Below are positions 35,667-45,759 of a stretch of DNA of 64,000 nt, in pieces. The stretch is taken from NCBI GenBank assembly GCA_002368355.1, contig AP018281.1, positions 4,451,001-4,515,000 of the forward strand, in the 5' to 3' direction. Every line of letters begins with the position of its first letter. Position 1 is the first letter of the stretch. The stretch is from Chondrocystis sp. NIES-4102. GTDB taxonomy: Bacteria; Cyanobacteriota; Cyanobacteriia; Cyanobacteriales; Xenococcaceae. The translations under genes were made by a program, and so were the position numbers. Under the pieces are notes generated by a model. The model was not told the DNA's origin. It searched no databases and saw only the letters and a list, made by a program, of their open reading frames with translations.

Positions 35667-36749
35667 TTAACCATTGATAGCAGGAGCAGTCAATGCTACA
35701 GGTGCTGTTTCGCCACTTGCTAAGTCTAATGGGAAGTTGTGTGCGTTACGCTCGTGCATTACTTCAAAACCGAGGTTAGCTCTGTTGAGAATGTCTGCCC
35801 AAGTGTTTACTACACGTCCTTGACTGTCCATAATAGACTGGTTGAAGTTGAATCCGTTAAGGTTAAACGCCATGGTTGAAATACCCATTGCTGTAAACCA
35901 GATTCCGATAACAGGCCATGCACCCAAGAAGAAGTGCAAACTACGCGAGTTGTTGAAAGATGCGTATTGGAATATTAGACGACCAAAGTATCCGTGTGCT
36001 GCTACGATGTTGTAGGTTTCTTCTTCTTGTCCGAATTTGTAACCGTAGTTTTGTGATTCAGTCTCAGTAGTTTCACGTACCAAGGAAGAAGTTACTAGAG
36101 ATCCGTGCATTGCGGAGAATAATGAACCGCCGAATACACCTGCTACTCCCAACATGTGGAAGGGGTGCATTAAGATGTTATGTTCTGCTTGGAACACTAA
36201 CATGAAGTTGAATGTACCGCTAATTCCTAGGGGCATTCCATCGGAAAAACTTCCTTGTCCTAATGGGTAGATTAGGAATACTGCTGTTGCTGCTGATACT
36301 GGCGCGGAATATGCTACACATATCCAAGGACGCATTCCTAAACGGTAGGATAATTCCCACTGACGACCCATGTAACAGAATACACCGATCAAGAAGTGGA
36401 AAATAATCAATTGGTAAGGGCCACCGTTATACAACCACTCATCTAGAGAAGCTGCTTCCCAAATTGGGTAGAAGTGTAAACCAATTGCGTTAGAGGAAGG
36501 TACTACTGCACCAGAAATAATGTTGTTGCCGTAAATTAGTGATCCTGCTACAGGCTCACGAATTCCGTCGATGTCTACAGGAGGTGCTGCTACAAAGGCG
36601 ATTAAGAAACAAGTTGTCGCAGCTAGTAGTGTTGGGATCATCAACACACCGAACCAACCTACATAAATGCGGTTGTTAGTGCTTGTTACCCAACTACAGA
36701 AGTTTTCCCATGCTCCGCGTGTTTCGCGTTGCTGTAATGTAGTTGTCAT
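35667..36749 (-). CDS. psbA: Photosystem II D1 protein
   Basis: 360 residues, full length. D1 carries TyrZ, most ligands of the Mn4CaO5 cluster and the QB site in the thylakoid membrane. Key residues fall at canonical numbers: Tyr161, Asp170, Glu189, His190, His198, His215, Ser264, His272, His332, Glu333, His337, Asp342 and Ala344, followed by the 16-residue C-terminal extension removed by CtpA. Residue 130 is Gln ([10 protein letters not shown]), the low-light D1:1 type. Five membrane helices are evident. The gene has its own promoter and terminator, so it is monocistronic; other psbA copies are likely elsewhere. Confidence 0.98.
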   Translation of the reverse strand: MTTTLQQRETRGAWENFCSWVTSTNNRIYVGWFGVLMIPTLLAATTCFLIAFVAAPPVDIDGIREPVAGSLIYGNNIISGAVVPSSNAIGLHFYPIWEAASLDEWLYNGGPYQLIIFHFLIGVFCYMGRQWELSYRLGMRPWICVAYSAPVSAATAVFLIYPLGQGSFSDGMPLGISGTFNFMLVFQAEHNILMHPFHMLGVAGVFGGSLFSAMHGSLVTSSLVRETTETESQNYGYKFGQEEETYNIVAAHGYFGRLIFQYASFNNSRSLHFFLGAWPVIGIWFTAMGISTMAFNLNGFNFNQSIMDSQGRVVNTWADILNRANLGFEVMHERNAHNFPLDLASGETAPVALTAPAING

Positions 36750-37074
36750 GTTCGTATGATTGCTGTTTTATTTAATTATCTAGGTTCTTGAGAAGAACTA
36801 GACCAGAAACGGGGTATGAAATAATGTGTTTCTGCTGTCTATGTATTTAAATATAATAGACTTTTCTATTTTTATCAAGTTTTGTTACATTCCTTCTTTT
36901 TATGTAAATAATTAGTTTTTCTTATGTTCTGCTTGATTTGGTTTGAAAGCCATACAAAAGATGATGATAGTTAAAATAGATTATCTATATAGAGTAAATA
37001 AAAACAGCTATGGTAACTCCTCAATTTACAATTTAAAGTTGAAGAATCAATGAATCTTTCAAAGTTTGCTCAGT
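36750..37074. other. Divergent region between psbA and the phosphoesterase gene
   Basis: 325 bp. Contains the psbA promoter (36850-36878) and leader. No additional gene. Confidence 0.7.
36850..36878 (-). promoter_or_regulatory. psbA promoter
   Basis: Minus strand: -35 TTGATA (36878-36873), 17-bp spacer, -10 TATATT (36855-36850). Close to the sigma-70 consensus and placed about 100 bp before the psbA ATG, giving an untranslated leader of roughly 95 nt. Confidence 0.6.
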
Positions 37075-38643
37075 ATGAAATTCGTTTTAGATCCTGATAT
37101 AGCGGTCAAAATTGACCAAATGAAACGTCGGGTACGCTGGCAAGAACCGATAATCAAAGAAAAAGCGATCGCCCAAACCAAATTATTTATCGATGACGCT
37201 AATAGAGATAATCCTGAGTTTTCTTTTTTAGTTATTGGTGATAGTGGGTGTGGGACTCACTTAAAGCATCATCCACAACGCCAAATCGCTCAAGTGATGT
37301 TAGAGCATCAAGAAAGAAGTAGCTTTATTATCCATACTGGCGATGTAGTTTATCAGGTAGGGTCTAGGGAATATTATCAAAATAATTTTATTAATCCTTA
37401 TCGAGAATTTATAGTGGGTGGTGAAAGACCCAAGCAATTGCAGTATGATCGTTTGACCTTTAAATTACCTTTTTTTGCTGTCCCAGGTAATCATGATTAC
37501 TATGATTTACCTTTAATTTATGGCATACTCGCACAAGCAACCTGGCTACCTCGTCGTTTATTAGGAAGCAGGATTGATTTAGATGTAGGATGGCATGGTT
37601 CTTATAAAGGGGAAGCTTATGCTAGAGCCTTTTTAGATTATTTACTTGATATTCAAGATCCGACTAATTTAGAACGGCATTTAGATATTCACTATAGCCT
37701 CAACCAGACAAATGGAGAAACCCAGCGTTGTCTTAAATATGAACCTGGTAAATTTACTCGTTTACCGAATCGTTACTATACATTTCGTTATGGTGGAATT
37801 GATTTTTTTGCTTTAGATTCCAATACTTTTAATGAACCGTTATCTATACCTGATACACAGGAAGGGGCGGCTCGAAGAGCAAAATTACTGGCTCGTCAAA
37901 GCAAGATAATTGAGCAGGAAGAAAAAATACAAATAGCAATGGCTCAATTAAATGCTTATGATCCTGAAGATGCGGATAAGCTAGATGATTATTATGCAAA
38001 GATAGAACATTTAGAGGAAAGTCAGAGGGATATTAGCAAACAATTAAATAAACAACAACAAGAAATAGATTGGGAACAATTAAACTGGCTAAAAGAAAGT
38101 TTAATAGCATCGTGGCGAGATGAAGCGGTGCGAGGTAGGATTATTTTTCTTCATCATCCCCCCTATGTTACAGAAGCAACCAAATGGAATCAGGGACAGA
38201 CTTTAGCAATTCGCGATCGCTTACGTCAAGTATTTGATGATGCGGTAGAAAAAATTGGCACAATACCCCCAGGACGTTCGGTAGTAGATATAGTTTTATC
38301 TGGTCATGCACACTGTATGGAACATTTCTATACTAAACAGACGGGATATGCGGACTCTAATATTAATTGGCTAGTATGTGGCGGAAGTGGTCATAGTTTA
38401 CGTCGTCAAAGAAAGGAAGGTAAGATTTTGTTTCAAAATCCTGATTCTGATTCTGAACCTATTGGTCACTCTTGTTTGTTTTTGGGGCGCAATGGTAGGG
38501 GTAAAAAGACTAAACGCCCTTATTCTTGTTTACGGATTGATGTTCAAGCTGGAGATAGACCGCAATTCACTGTACATCCTTATGTTGCAGAATGGCATCA
38601 ACGTCAGTGGAATCACTACGCGATTGATCCTTTTATTATTTAG
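37075..38643 (+). CDS. Calcineurin-like metallophosphoesterase
   Basis: About 522 residues from ATG 37075 (an upstream TTG adds three). All blocks of the dimetal phosphoesterase fold are present: FLVIGDSGCGTH (block I), FIIHTGDVVYQVG (II), AVPGNHDYYD (III), IFLHHPPY (IV) and DIVLSGHAHCMEH (V). A long insertion with coiled-coil character (IIEQEEKIQIAMAQLNAYDP and on, about 278-345) separates blocks III and IV. It probably hydrolyses a phosphomonoester or diester with Fe/Mn/Zn; the substrate is unknown. No signal peptide, so cytoplasmic. Confidence 0.87.
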   Translation: MKFVLDPDIAVKIDQMKRRVRWQEPIIKEKAIAQTKLFIDDANRDNPEFSFLVIGDSGCGTHLKHHPQRQIAQVMLEHQERSSFIIHTGDVVYQVGSREYYQNNFINPYREFIVGGERPKQLQYDRLTFKLPFFAVPGNHDYYDLPLIYGILAQATWLPRRLLGSRIDLDVGWHGSYKGEAYARAFLDYLLDIQDPTNLERHLDIHYSLNQTNGETQRCLKYEPGKFTRLPNRYYTFRYGGIDFFALDSNTFNEPLSIPDTQEGAARRAKLLARQSKIIEQEEKIQIAMAQLNAYDPEDADKLDDYYAKIEHLEESQRDISKQLNKQQQEIDWEQLNWLKESLIASWRDEAVRGRIIFLHHPPYVTEATKWNQGQTLAIRDRLRQVFDDAVEKIGTIPPGRSVVDIVLSGHAHCMEHFYTKQTGYADSNINWLVCGGSGHSLRRQRKEGKILFQNPDSDSEPIGHSCLFLGRNGRGKKTKRPYSCLRIDVQAGDRPQFTVHPYVAEWHQRQWNHYAIDPFII

Positions 38644-38656
38644 TTGGCAATAGTAA

Positions 38657-38968
38657 TCAGAAATTACCAGGATTAAGTTGAGGCTTGCTATTTTCTGGTG
38701 ATTCTTCGTTTACTTGTTGAATGGTTTTAATATAGCGTGTTTGTGTGCCAAAATTTAGAGGTTTAGCAACCGCGTCTAATTCGGCTTTAGCTTTAGCTTT
38801 TGATTGTAATTCTAAAATGGATATGGGAATAACAATTACCCAAAATAAAGAGGCGATCGCAATTACTATCCAAGATGCTCGATCGCTTTTGGAACATTCT
38901 GAATCATTTAACATTCTATATAGTAAAAATATACCGTATGCCCCAGCCCCTGATAAATAAAAAGTCAT
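38657..38968 (-). CDS. Small membrane protein, unrecognised
   Basis: 103 residues with two hydrophobic helices: about 2-18 (FYLSGAGAYGIFLLYRM) and about 33-52 (IVIAIASLFWVIVIPISIL). The C-terminal 50 residues are polar with an AKAKAELDAVAKP helix. Convergent with the phosphoesterase gene, with a 13-bp gap. Conserved-hypothetical in appearance; no motif allows a function. Confidence 0.65.
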   Translation of the reverse strand: MTFYLSGAGAYGIFLLYRMLNDSECSKSDRASWIVIAIASLFWVIVIPISILELQSKAKAKAELDAVAKPLNFGTQTRYIKTIQQVNEESPENSKPQLNPGNF

Positions 38969-39092
38969 TTTAAATTATAAAATTAAAAGTTTTACCTACC
39001 ATTAATTATGGTACTTACTAGCTTGTAAGAGAAACAGTATTAATCTCTAAATGCAAATGAAGTTTTTATAAACTATTATTTTATTATTAGCT

Positions 39093-39659
39093 ATGTCGTC
39101 TCCTGCCAATGATGCTTTTGATTTATTTACGTGGCAAGATGTCAATCAACTATTAACCTTAGATTTGAATCAGTTAAATAGTATTAAATATCATTTAGAC
39201 TTATTGTTATTAGCTTTAGAAGCGATCGCAGATCTTGATTCAGTAGCTTTTATAGAGGCTGCTAAGGATTTGAATTTAAAATTATCCAAAAGCGATCTAG
39301 GCGAAAGTTTTGCTCAAAATAAGGAAATCGCTATAGAACAAATTAAATCTTTAATTTTAATTATTTGTTATTTAGCTAGGCAACATCAAGAATTACTTAG
39401 GCGTGCAGTAGGTTTACTGGAACAGGTTACTGTGGAATATAAATCTAGTAATCAGGTAACTTTACTGGCTAACTATTTTGATTTATTTATTAATTATTAT
39501 CAAACACGTATAAATCAAAAATTGGATATATCTATTGATTATTTAACACAATTAGCTGGCAAACTTTTAAGTAATTTACTCTTTTATAGTGGTAACAATG
39601 GTCATCATTTGTTATTGGTAGTAATTATTGATGCTGCAAAATTATCTACAAATCAATAA
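39093..39659 (+). CDS. DUF3038 domain-containing protein
   Basis: 188 residues, helical and Leu-rich. The DUF3038-like core begins FTWQDVNQLLTLDLNQLNSI and continues LDLLLLALEAIADLDS. No membrane helix or catalytic residue is seen. The next gene (DUF4335) begins 2 bp after this stop; the DUF3038-DUF4335 pair is a recurrent cyanobacterial arrangement (family knowledge), suggesting the two products work together. Function unknown. Confidence 0.8.
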   Translation: MSSPANDAFDLFTWQDVNQLLTLDLNQLNSIKYHLDLLLLALEAIADLDSVAFIEAAKDLNLKLSKSDLGESFAQNKEIAIEQIKSLILIICYLARQHQELLRRAVGLLEQVTVEYKSSNQVTLLANYFDLFINYYQTRINQKLDISIDYLTQLAGKLLSNLLFYSGNNGHHLLLVVIIDAAKLSTNQ

Positions 39660-39661
39660 AT

Positions 39662-40903
39662 ATGTCTAAGATTATCTTTCGTTTTACGCCCCCCACTTGT
39701 ACATTAGAAATTAAAAATATAAATCCAGTGGCGCGAAGTTGGCTACAGCCTAATAGTATAGTAGATTGGCAATTTCAATTAGACTTTGATGATCCACGTG
39801 TACCAATAGCGCAACAAATAACTATAACAGGAGATGTACAGTATTTATCACAATTACACTTAGCTGTTAATGATTATCTTAGATATTTATTACAACCTGG
39901 GTTTATAGATAAAACTAACGAACAAATCCAGCAACAATATAGTAAAGAGCAGCTTTATTTAAAACCAGAAGGATTAATTAATCATCAATTATTTTTAGGA
40001 AATTTAAATCATAATCATACTACTAATACTGTTCAACTTAGCACCGTTCAATTATTTGATTTAGTAACAGCTTTAAACGCATATCAAACCAAAATTGAAA
40101 ATCAATCTACCTTAAATTCAACGCCATCTCGAAAACAAATTTATCTTTGGGGCGCAATTCCTGTCTTATTGATTGCAGCGATCGCTCTTATAACTTCAAT
40201 TGTCAAAGATCCTACAACTTCAAATATAAATCCATCTGCCAAATCTCAATCCTCATCGGAGATTCCACAGTTAGATGATATAATACCTCCCCAACTCCCA
40301 AAAACAAACATAAAAGCAATAAGGAAGTCAGAAACATCTGAATTAACCTCTCAAGAAAGATTGCCACCTCCGCCTTCAGTGGATACTCCAAAACCTAAAC
40401 CTAATATTCCCGATCCTGCTGATTATCCTTTAGCTGAAATTGCTAGGGAGTCAGGATTAAAAAGTACAGTTAAACAAGCAAATAATGCTACAGAAAAAAG
40501 TAATTCAATAATTACAATTCCAACAGAAACTATTAATAATTATGATGAGCTTGAAAATAGTCCACAATTAGAAGCTGAAAATCAAGAAGTAGCTAAGTTA
40601 GATAATGTACCTAATGAATCATTAACCCAGTCTGATCAATTACAAGAAGTAAAAACTTATTTTCAAGGGAAATGGCAACCGCCAAGCACATTAACGCAAA
40701 GTTTAGAATATCGTTTAGAACTTAATAAAGATGGTTCAATTAAACGTGTCATTCCTTTAGGTAAAGCTTCAGAATTATACCTTGATCAAACTAATATCCC
40801 CTTGCAAGGAGAATCATTTATTTCCCCCTTAACAGAATCACAAACATTAACGATTCGTTTACTATTAAATCCTGATGGTGGGGTACAAACTTTTACAGAA
40901 TAG
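39662..40903 (+). CDS. DUF4335 domain-containing membrane protein
   Basis: 413 residues. The N-terminal DUF4335 domain (about 1-150) contains FRFTPPTCTLEIKNINPVAR and VNDYLRYLLQPG. A single transmembrane helix lies at about 160-177 (LWGAIPVLLIAAIALITS). A long Pro/Ser/Asn-rich linker follows, then a C-terminal domain (about 325-413: YFQGKWQPPSTLTQSLEYRL) that resembles a TonB C-terminal-like or periplasmic binding module with SLEYRLELNKDGSI. Topology suggests a cytoplasmic N-domain and a periplasmic C-domain. Translationally adjacent to the DUF3038 gene. Confidence 0.82.
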   Translation: MSKIIFRFTPPTCTLEIKNINPVARSWLQPNSIVDWQFQLDFDDPRVPIAQQITITGDVQYLSQLHLAVNDYLRYLLQPGFIDKTNEQIQQQYSKEQLYLKPEGLINHQLFLGNLNHNHTTNTVQLSTVQLFDLVTALNAYQTKIENQSTLNSTPSRKQIYLWGAIPVLLIAAIALITSIVKDPTTSNINPSAKSQSSSEIPQLDDIIPPQLPKTNIKAIRKSETSELTSQERLPPPPSVDTPKPKPNIPDPADYPLAEIARESGLKSTVKQANNATEKSNSIITIPTETINNYDELENSPQLEAENQEVAKLDNVPNESLTQSDQLQEVKTYFQGKWQPPSTLTQSLEYRLELNKDGSIKRVIPLGKASELYLDQTNIPLQGESFISPLTESQTLTIRLLLNPDGGVQTFTE

Positions 40904-41021
40904 ATTAATAGTTTTAATAACTCTCAATTGAAATTACGTCACTTAAACTATTTGGCTATATTACTTCTACTAAAAAAGCATCAGATGAGATAGCATCTAA
41001 AAGAGATTTTGGGAAGATAAT

Positions 41022-42131
41022 ATGGCAAAACAAAAAGTCGGTTTATTATTTGGTGGTTGCTCAGGAGAACATGAAGTATCAATTACTTCTGCAAGAGCGA
41101 TCGCTTCTGCTTTGCAACAAGGAGATAATCAAGCTAAATATGATGTTTTACCCGTATATATAGATAAAAATGGTACATGGCAAGCTAGTAATTTGGCTCA
41201 ACAAGTTCTAGAATCAGGAAAGCCTTTACTACCTCAAACAACTACAGTTGATAATCACCAAAATAATCTCGCTGTTACAGGTTTCTCTTCCTTAACTTCT
41301 GTAGGACAAAATTTTAGCTATTCTGAAATTGATGTTTGGTTTCCCATTTTACACGGCCCAAACGGCGAAGATGGTACAGTTCAAGGTTTATTAAGTTTAA
41401 TGAAAGTTCCCTTTGTGGGTTCGGGTGTACTAGGTTCAGCCTTGGGTATGGATAAAATTGCTATGAAAATGGCATTTACCCAAGCAGGTTTACCTCAAGT
41501 AAAATATGTTGCGGTGAATCGATCGCAAGTGTATTCTAACCCCTGTGTTTTTCCTAAACTTTGTGATGATATTGAGGCGCAGTTGGATTATCCTTGTTTC
41601 GTTAAACCTGCTAACCTAGGTTCATCAGTTGGTATTGCTAAAGTGCGATCGCGCTCTGAATTGGAAGAAGCATTGGATAATGCTGCAAGTTATGATCGTC
41701 GTATTGTTGTAGAGGCTGGAGTTAAAGCTAGAGAAGTTGAATGTGCTGTATTAGGTAATGATCATCCTCAAGCTTCGATAGTGGGAGAGATTACCTTTGA
41801 TAGTGATTTTTATGATTATGAAACTAAATATACTGAAGGATTAGCTCAATTACATATTCCTGCGGATTTACCTGCTGATATTATTGATCAGATTCAAGCA
41901 ATGGCAATTAAAGCTTTTCTTGCGGTAGATGCAGCAGGGCTTGCGAGGGTTGATTTCTTTTATGTTGAAGAGACAGGGGAAGTCTTAATTAATGAGATTA
42001 ACACTATCCCTGGTTTTACTTCTACTAGTATGTATCCTCGTCTTTGGGGAGCAACTGGTATAGATTTTCCGCAACTAGTTGATCGCTTAATTAAACTGGC
42101 TTTAGAAAGATATCAAGAACAAATGAACTAA
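41022..42131 (+). CDS. ddl: D-alanine--D-alanine ligase
   Basis: 369 residues, the normal length for a VanA/DdlA-type ligase. It joins two D-Ala with ATP for the peptidoglycan stem. Features: [17 protein letters not shown] at about 8-24, [19 protein letters not shown] at about 107-125, [10 protein letters not shown], the ATP-grasp segment [20 protein letters not shown] (about 191-210), and [20 protein letters not shown] with the metal-binding Glu and Asn. ATG 41022 follows a GGGAAG-like ribosome site. Cytoplasmic; single gene with its own short leader. Confidence 0.96.
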   Translation: MAKQKVGLLFGGCSGEHEVSITSARAIASALQQGDNQAKYDVLPVYIDKNGTWQASNLAQQVLESGKPLLPQTTTVDNHQNNLAVTGFSSLTSVGQNFSYSEIDVWFPILHGPNGEDGTVQGLLSLMKVPFVGSGVLGSALGMDKIAMKMAFTQAGLPQVKYVAVNRSQVYSNPCVFPKLCDDIEAQLDYPCFVKPANLGSSVGIAKVRSRSELEEALDNAASYDRRIVVEAGVKAREVECAVLGNDHPQASIVGEITFDSDFYDYETKYTEGLAQLHIPADLPADIIDQIQAMAIKAFLAVDAAGLARVDFFYVEETGEVLINEINTIPGFTSTSMYPRLWGATGIDFPQLVDRLIKLALERYQEQMN

Positions 42132-42506
42132 AGTTAACTTAATTTACCTGAAGCTATATTTATACCATTTCTCTTTAAAGTTGTATTTAATATGTTGATT
42201 ATCAAAGTTAAATCTCATTTAAAGCATTTTCCTAGAGAATTGGTATTGGCGGTTTGATTCGCATAGAAACTATTAAAAGTATTGTTGATTCTTTTTTAGC
42301 TTCTGCTGGGTACTTATTCAACTTCCATTAATTGTTTTTATTAGCTTTTAGCTGTTAGCTTCTTAGTTAGTAACTCAGTCTTTACTCCCATTACCTACTA
42401 CCTACTACAAGCGTGCCTACTACAAGCGTGCCTAGTGCCTAGTACCTGACTTTTATGATCGCGCTTACCACTGCCGTATTGTAGGCAATTACATATATAC
42501 TACTTA
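42132..42506. other. Intergenic region with repeats
   Basis: 375 bp between convergent genes, containing reverse STRR heptamers and a 15-bp tandem duplication (42392-42448). No gene recognised. Confidence 0.6.
42392..42448 (-). repeat. Reverse STRR heptamers plus a 15-bp tandem duplication
   Basis: TACCTAC units in tandem are the minus-strand form of the GGTAGTA family. CCTACTACAAGCGTG occurs twice in tandem (42401-42415 and 42416-42430), then GCCTAGT-type units continue. Confidence 0.8.
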
Positions 42507-43412
42507 CTAATAATTAATAACAGGTTGTTGAAATCTATAAATATCTCGAATAGTTCTAACCCAACCTTCAGCAAGAGATTCTAAAATGCGATCGCCTTTC
42601 TCCTTTGTTGCAACAGTAGCATCTCCCATCACACCACTTTTACTCAATTCTTTAGTTAACCAAGCAAAAGGTAATTTTCCTTCCATATCCAATAAACTAT
42701 CAACGGGTAAACCTTGGGGATATTCCTTCACAGCCTCACTCATGTTAACTTGTTCTGGTAGTAAAGATAGCAACAAGCTAGTTTCTGCATCTCCCGCATG
42801 AATACCATATTCTTGTTCCTCTTTTGTTAATAAGTCGCCAACAATATGAGGTACACGCCAAGTAAATAAAGGGAAGACAGAAAAATCAGGATGCTCTTGA
42901 TGGATATCTCTAGCAGCTATCTCCATGATTTGTGGTTGTCCACCGTGGGAGTTCATTAGTACTAGCTTACGAAAACCTGAACGATAGATACTAATTGCCA
43001 TCTCTTGAATTACTGCTAAAAGAGTTGTGGCACTAAGGGTAATAGTTCCAGGAAAACCAGAATGTTCATTTGATTTACCATAATATAAACAAGGTAGAGC
43101 ATAAGCTGGAATATCAGAATCTAATTGTGATAATGCTTTGCCCAAAACTCCTAAGCTAATTGCTGAGTCTACGGCGACAGGTAAATGAGGGCCATGTTGC
43201 TCAATTGCGCCAATTGGTTGGATAATCACTACATTCTCTTTACTCGGCATTTGCTCTATTGCTTTCCAAGATAAATAGGGAAAATAGCGTTGAGGAGGAA
43301 TAAAGCCGTGCATCATAGAGGTTTGGTGATTTAAAATTTTGAGGTTGATCGTATCATCATTTGTAGCTGGAGGCGAGCAACTCCAAATACCTACAGTGGT
43401 TAAATTCAACAA
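42507..43412 (-). CDS. Creatininase-family protein (metal-dependent amidohydrolase)
   Basis: 301 residues. Creatininase fold signatures: QPIGAIEQHGPHLPVAVDSA (about 64-83) with metal-binding Glu, His and Asp, LMNSHGGQ (about 151-158) and GIHAGDAETSLLL (about 202-214). These enzymes use Zn or Mn to hydrolyse amide bonds; relatives include creatininase, a formamidopyrimidine deformylase and MftE. A start at residue 33 (MMHGFIPPQRYFPYLSW) would also fit and would remove a poorly conserved leader. Substrate unknown. Confidence 0.88.
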   Translation of the reverse strand: MLNLTTVGIWSCSPPATNDDTINLKILNHQTSMMHGFIPPQRYFPYLSWKAIEQMPSKENVVIIQPIGAIEQHGPHLPVAVDSAISLGVLGKALSQLDSDIPAYALPCLYYGKSNEHSGFPGTITLSATTLLAVIQEMAISIYRSGFRKLVLMNSHGGQPQIMEIAARDIHQEHPDFSVFPLFTWRVPHIVGDLLTKEEQEYGIHAGDAETSLLLSLLPEQVNMSEAVKEYPQGLPVDSLLDMEGKLPFAWLTKELSKSGVMGDATVATKEKGDRILESLAEGWVRTIRDIYRFQQPVINY

Positions 43413-43486
43413 TCACAACTGTATGTAACAAACGTTATAATTGCCTAGATAACTTTTGGGTTCAATTACTCGGATATATATAATTA

Positions 43487-43741
43487 ATGTTAGTACTAAA
43501 AAACTTATTACGCTTGCTAGCTGCTTCTACTAGTTTAATTGTTTTATTATTATCTACTAATCCTGCATTAGCGTTTGAGCAAAACGACTTGTCAGATGTT
43601 GCTATTAACCAGCCTAAATTAGAAATAATCAATTTAAGCATTGATAGTCCCATTTTACAGTTAACAAACCAATCAAATAATACCTCAGTAGAACATTTAG
43701 GTTGTAATTGCGCAGTTTGTCTTCAAGGTATAAGACAGTAA
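43487..43741 (+). CDS. Small secreted protein with a Cys-rich end
   Basis: 84 residues. A clear signal peptide (about 1-29: LLRLLAASTSLIVLLLSTNPALA-FE) leads to a mature peptide of about 55 residues with no recognised domain. The last 15 residues hold three cysteines, HLGCNCAVCLQGIRQ, a CxCxxC pattern that could bind a metal or be lipid- or redox-modified. It lies 66 bp upstream of nurA on the same strand. Function unknown. Confidence 0.65.
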   Translation: MLVLKNLLRLLAASTSLIVLLLSTNPALAFEQNDLSDVAINQPKLEIINLSIDSPILQLTNQSNNTSVEHLGCNCAVCLQGIRQ

Positions 43742-43807
43742 GAGGCTAGTACAGTAGCAAGTAAAGATGTAATTATTAATCACTATTATCAGTAATTAGT
43801 TTACCTG

Positions 43808-45004
43808 ATGCTTGATTTAACTAAAATAGCAGGACAAATTCCTGGTATTAGTCAACATTTACATAAAGAGGCGATCGCGTCGCGTCAAAGATTAGAGTCT
43901 GCCCAGCAATTACAACAAATAGCAGCCAACCGACAGACAGAATTAATTCAAATTCAGACCGATTTTAGCGATCGCCTTTTATTTGCTGCTGCTACTCCTA
44001 TTGAACCTCTGGATCAATGTTTTTTTATCTCACCCGCCCCTTATAGCCATAGTGTATTTGCTACCGATGGTTCACAAATTGCTCCATCTCATCATGAAAT
44101 TGCCTATTGTTATCTGATTAATATTGGTCAGATCATGCTTCACTACGGGCAGAGTCTGCATCCCTTATTAGATAGTGTGCCAGAAGTATATTATAAAACT
44201 GAAGATCTTTATATCTCTAAACAGTGGGGTATTCGTTTAGAAGAATGGATGGGTTATTTACGCACAGTTTCAGAAGCAGAAACCTTGGCAGAAATGGCTT
44301 GTAATTGGGTTTTGCCTCCAGGAGAACATCATGATATACCCAATTTAGCTTTAATAGATGGTTCTTTAATTTACTGGTTTTTAGATGGGTTACCTACTGA
44401 AGCTAGAGATAAAATTTTATCTCCCATTCTAGCTGCTAATGAAAGACTAAGAAAAACCAACATTCCCATGATAGGTTATGTAAGTGCATCTCGTAGCACT
44501 GAAGGTTTAAACTTTTTTCGCTTACAAAGCTGTATTCATAATCATCCCAATTGTGTTGTTCATTGTGGAGATATGGCAGATAAATATCCCTGTCAAAAGT
44601 TTGAAGCGTTAAGAGATGCAACCTTTTGGGCAAGTCAATTGCAACCTGGGCAGAGAAGTCCTTTGTATCGTAGTAATTTACGTATTTTAGACCATTATCA
44701 GGACTTACAAAAAATCTATTTTTGCTATCTTAATGTAGGTACTGAAATTGCCCGCTTAGAAATTCCTGCTTGGGTAGTAGAAGATAAAGATCTTTTAGAT
44801 CAGTCCTTAAGTATTGTCATGGCACAAGTCCAAAAAGGTTATGGTTATCCCGTCGCCCTAGCGGAAGCCCATAATCAAGCAGTAGTTAGAGGTAGCGATC
44901 GCGCTCGTTTTTTTGCCCTTTTAGAACAGCAATTGATTAAAGCTGGTTTACGTAATGTTGGCACATCCTATAAAGAGGCTCGTAAGCGGGGTAGTATTGC
45001 CTAA
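43808..45004 (+). CDS. nurA: NurA domain nuclease
   Basis: 398 residues. NurA is a 5'-3' nuclease of DNA end resection. The domain begins HSVFATDGSQIAPSHHEIAY (about 77-96), with the metal-binding Asp, and continues with ALIDGSLIYWFLDGL (the second Asp) and SEGLNFFRL-like regions; the late LAEAHNQAVVRGSDRARFF stretch is characteristic of cyanobacterial members. Its archaeal partner HerA is not encoded nearby. ATG 43808. Cytoplasmic. Confidence 0.87.
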   Translation: MLDLTKIAGQIPGISQHLHKEAIASRQRLESAQQLQQIAANRQTELIQIQTDFSDRLLFAAATPIEPLDQCFFISPAPYSHSVFATDGSQIAPSHHEIAYCYLINIGQIMLHYGQSLHPLLDSVPEVYYKTEDLYISKQWGIRLEEWMGYLRTVSEAETLAEMACNWVLPPGEHHDIPNLALIDGSLIYWFLDGLPTEARDKILSPILAANERLRKTNIPMIGYVSASRSTEGLNFFRLQSCIHNHPNCVVHCGDMADKYPCQKFEALRDATFWASQLQPGQRSPLYRSNLRILDHYQDLQKIYFCYLNVGTEIARLEIPAWVVEDKDLLDQSLSIVMAQVQKGYGYPVALAEAHNQAVVRGSDRARFFALLEQQLIKAGLRNVGTSYKEARKRGSIA

Positions 45005-45108
45005 TAATTAATCAAAAAGAATAAAGATTTAACACAAGCTATCGCTTTACTTTACAATCATTTGTTACAATTACTGGCGATAAAGTTAAGATGTAAAACA
45101 TTTCTTCA

Positions 45109-45630
45109 TTGAGCCAACAATCATTAGATACAATAACTATTAGTGATCCCAGTCTCGATACACTGACTCAAGAGCTAGCTGTTATCCAGCAAATTAGTTC
45201 TAGGCGAATCGCTCTATTAGGTTCTCGTCATGTACCGATTATGCATCAGCAGCTAATTGAAATGATGAGCTATGCTTTAGTTTTAGCAGGTAACCGTTTA
45301 CTTACTTCTGGAGCTATCGGGACTAATTCTGCTGCAATTAAAGGGGCAATGCGCGCTGATTCCAATTTATTGACGGTAATTTTGCCTCAAAGTTTATCTC
45401 GTCAACCCCAAGAGTCGAGAAATCAACTAGAAAAAGTTGTTCATTTAATCGAAAACACTAAAAATGATCATCTATCTTTAGGTGAAGCAAGTGCTTTATG
45501 CAATAGCGAAATTATTTCCCGTTGTGATCAATTGATTTGCTTTGCTTTTCACGATAGCAATACTCTCTTGCAAACTTGTCAAGAAGCCGAAGAGCAACGT
45601 AAAATAGTTACTCTTTTTTATTTTGATTAG
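45109..45630 (+). CDS. DprA/Smf-like Rossmann protein (recombination mediator A-like)
   Basis: 173 residues, starting at TTG 45109. The Rossmann core resembles DprA: RRIALLGSRHVPIMHQQLIE at about 32-51, LAGNRLLTSGAIGTNSAAIKGAMR at about 59-82, and DSNLLTVILPQSLSRQ. It lacks the N-terminal SAM-like and C-terminal winged-helix domains of full DprA, which suits the short cyanobacterial family annotated as DNA recombination-mediator protein A. It may bind single-stranded DNA or nucleotides. Placed 105 bp after nurA on the same strand, so a DNA-repair pairing is possible. Confidence 0.8.
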   Translation: MSQQSLDTITISDPSLDTLTQELAVIQQISSRRIALLGSRHVPIMHQQLIEMMSYALVLAGNRLLTSGAIGTNSAAIKGAMRADSNLLTVILPQSLSRQPQESRNQLEKVVHLIENTKNDHLSLGEASALCNSEIISRCDQLICFAFHDSNTLLQTCQEAEEQRKIVTLFYFD

Positions 45631-45759
45631 AAATACAAACAGCTAATTTTAATTGAATAGAACCTGTGTAGAATTAATGTATATCCTAATTCTCTAGTTG
45701 TTCTTTTTTATAGATTTAAAGAGCAGTATGGTATATAAAAAATTGTTAATATTTTAGCT

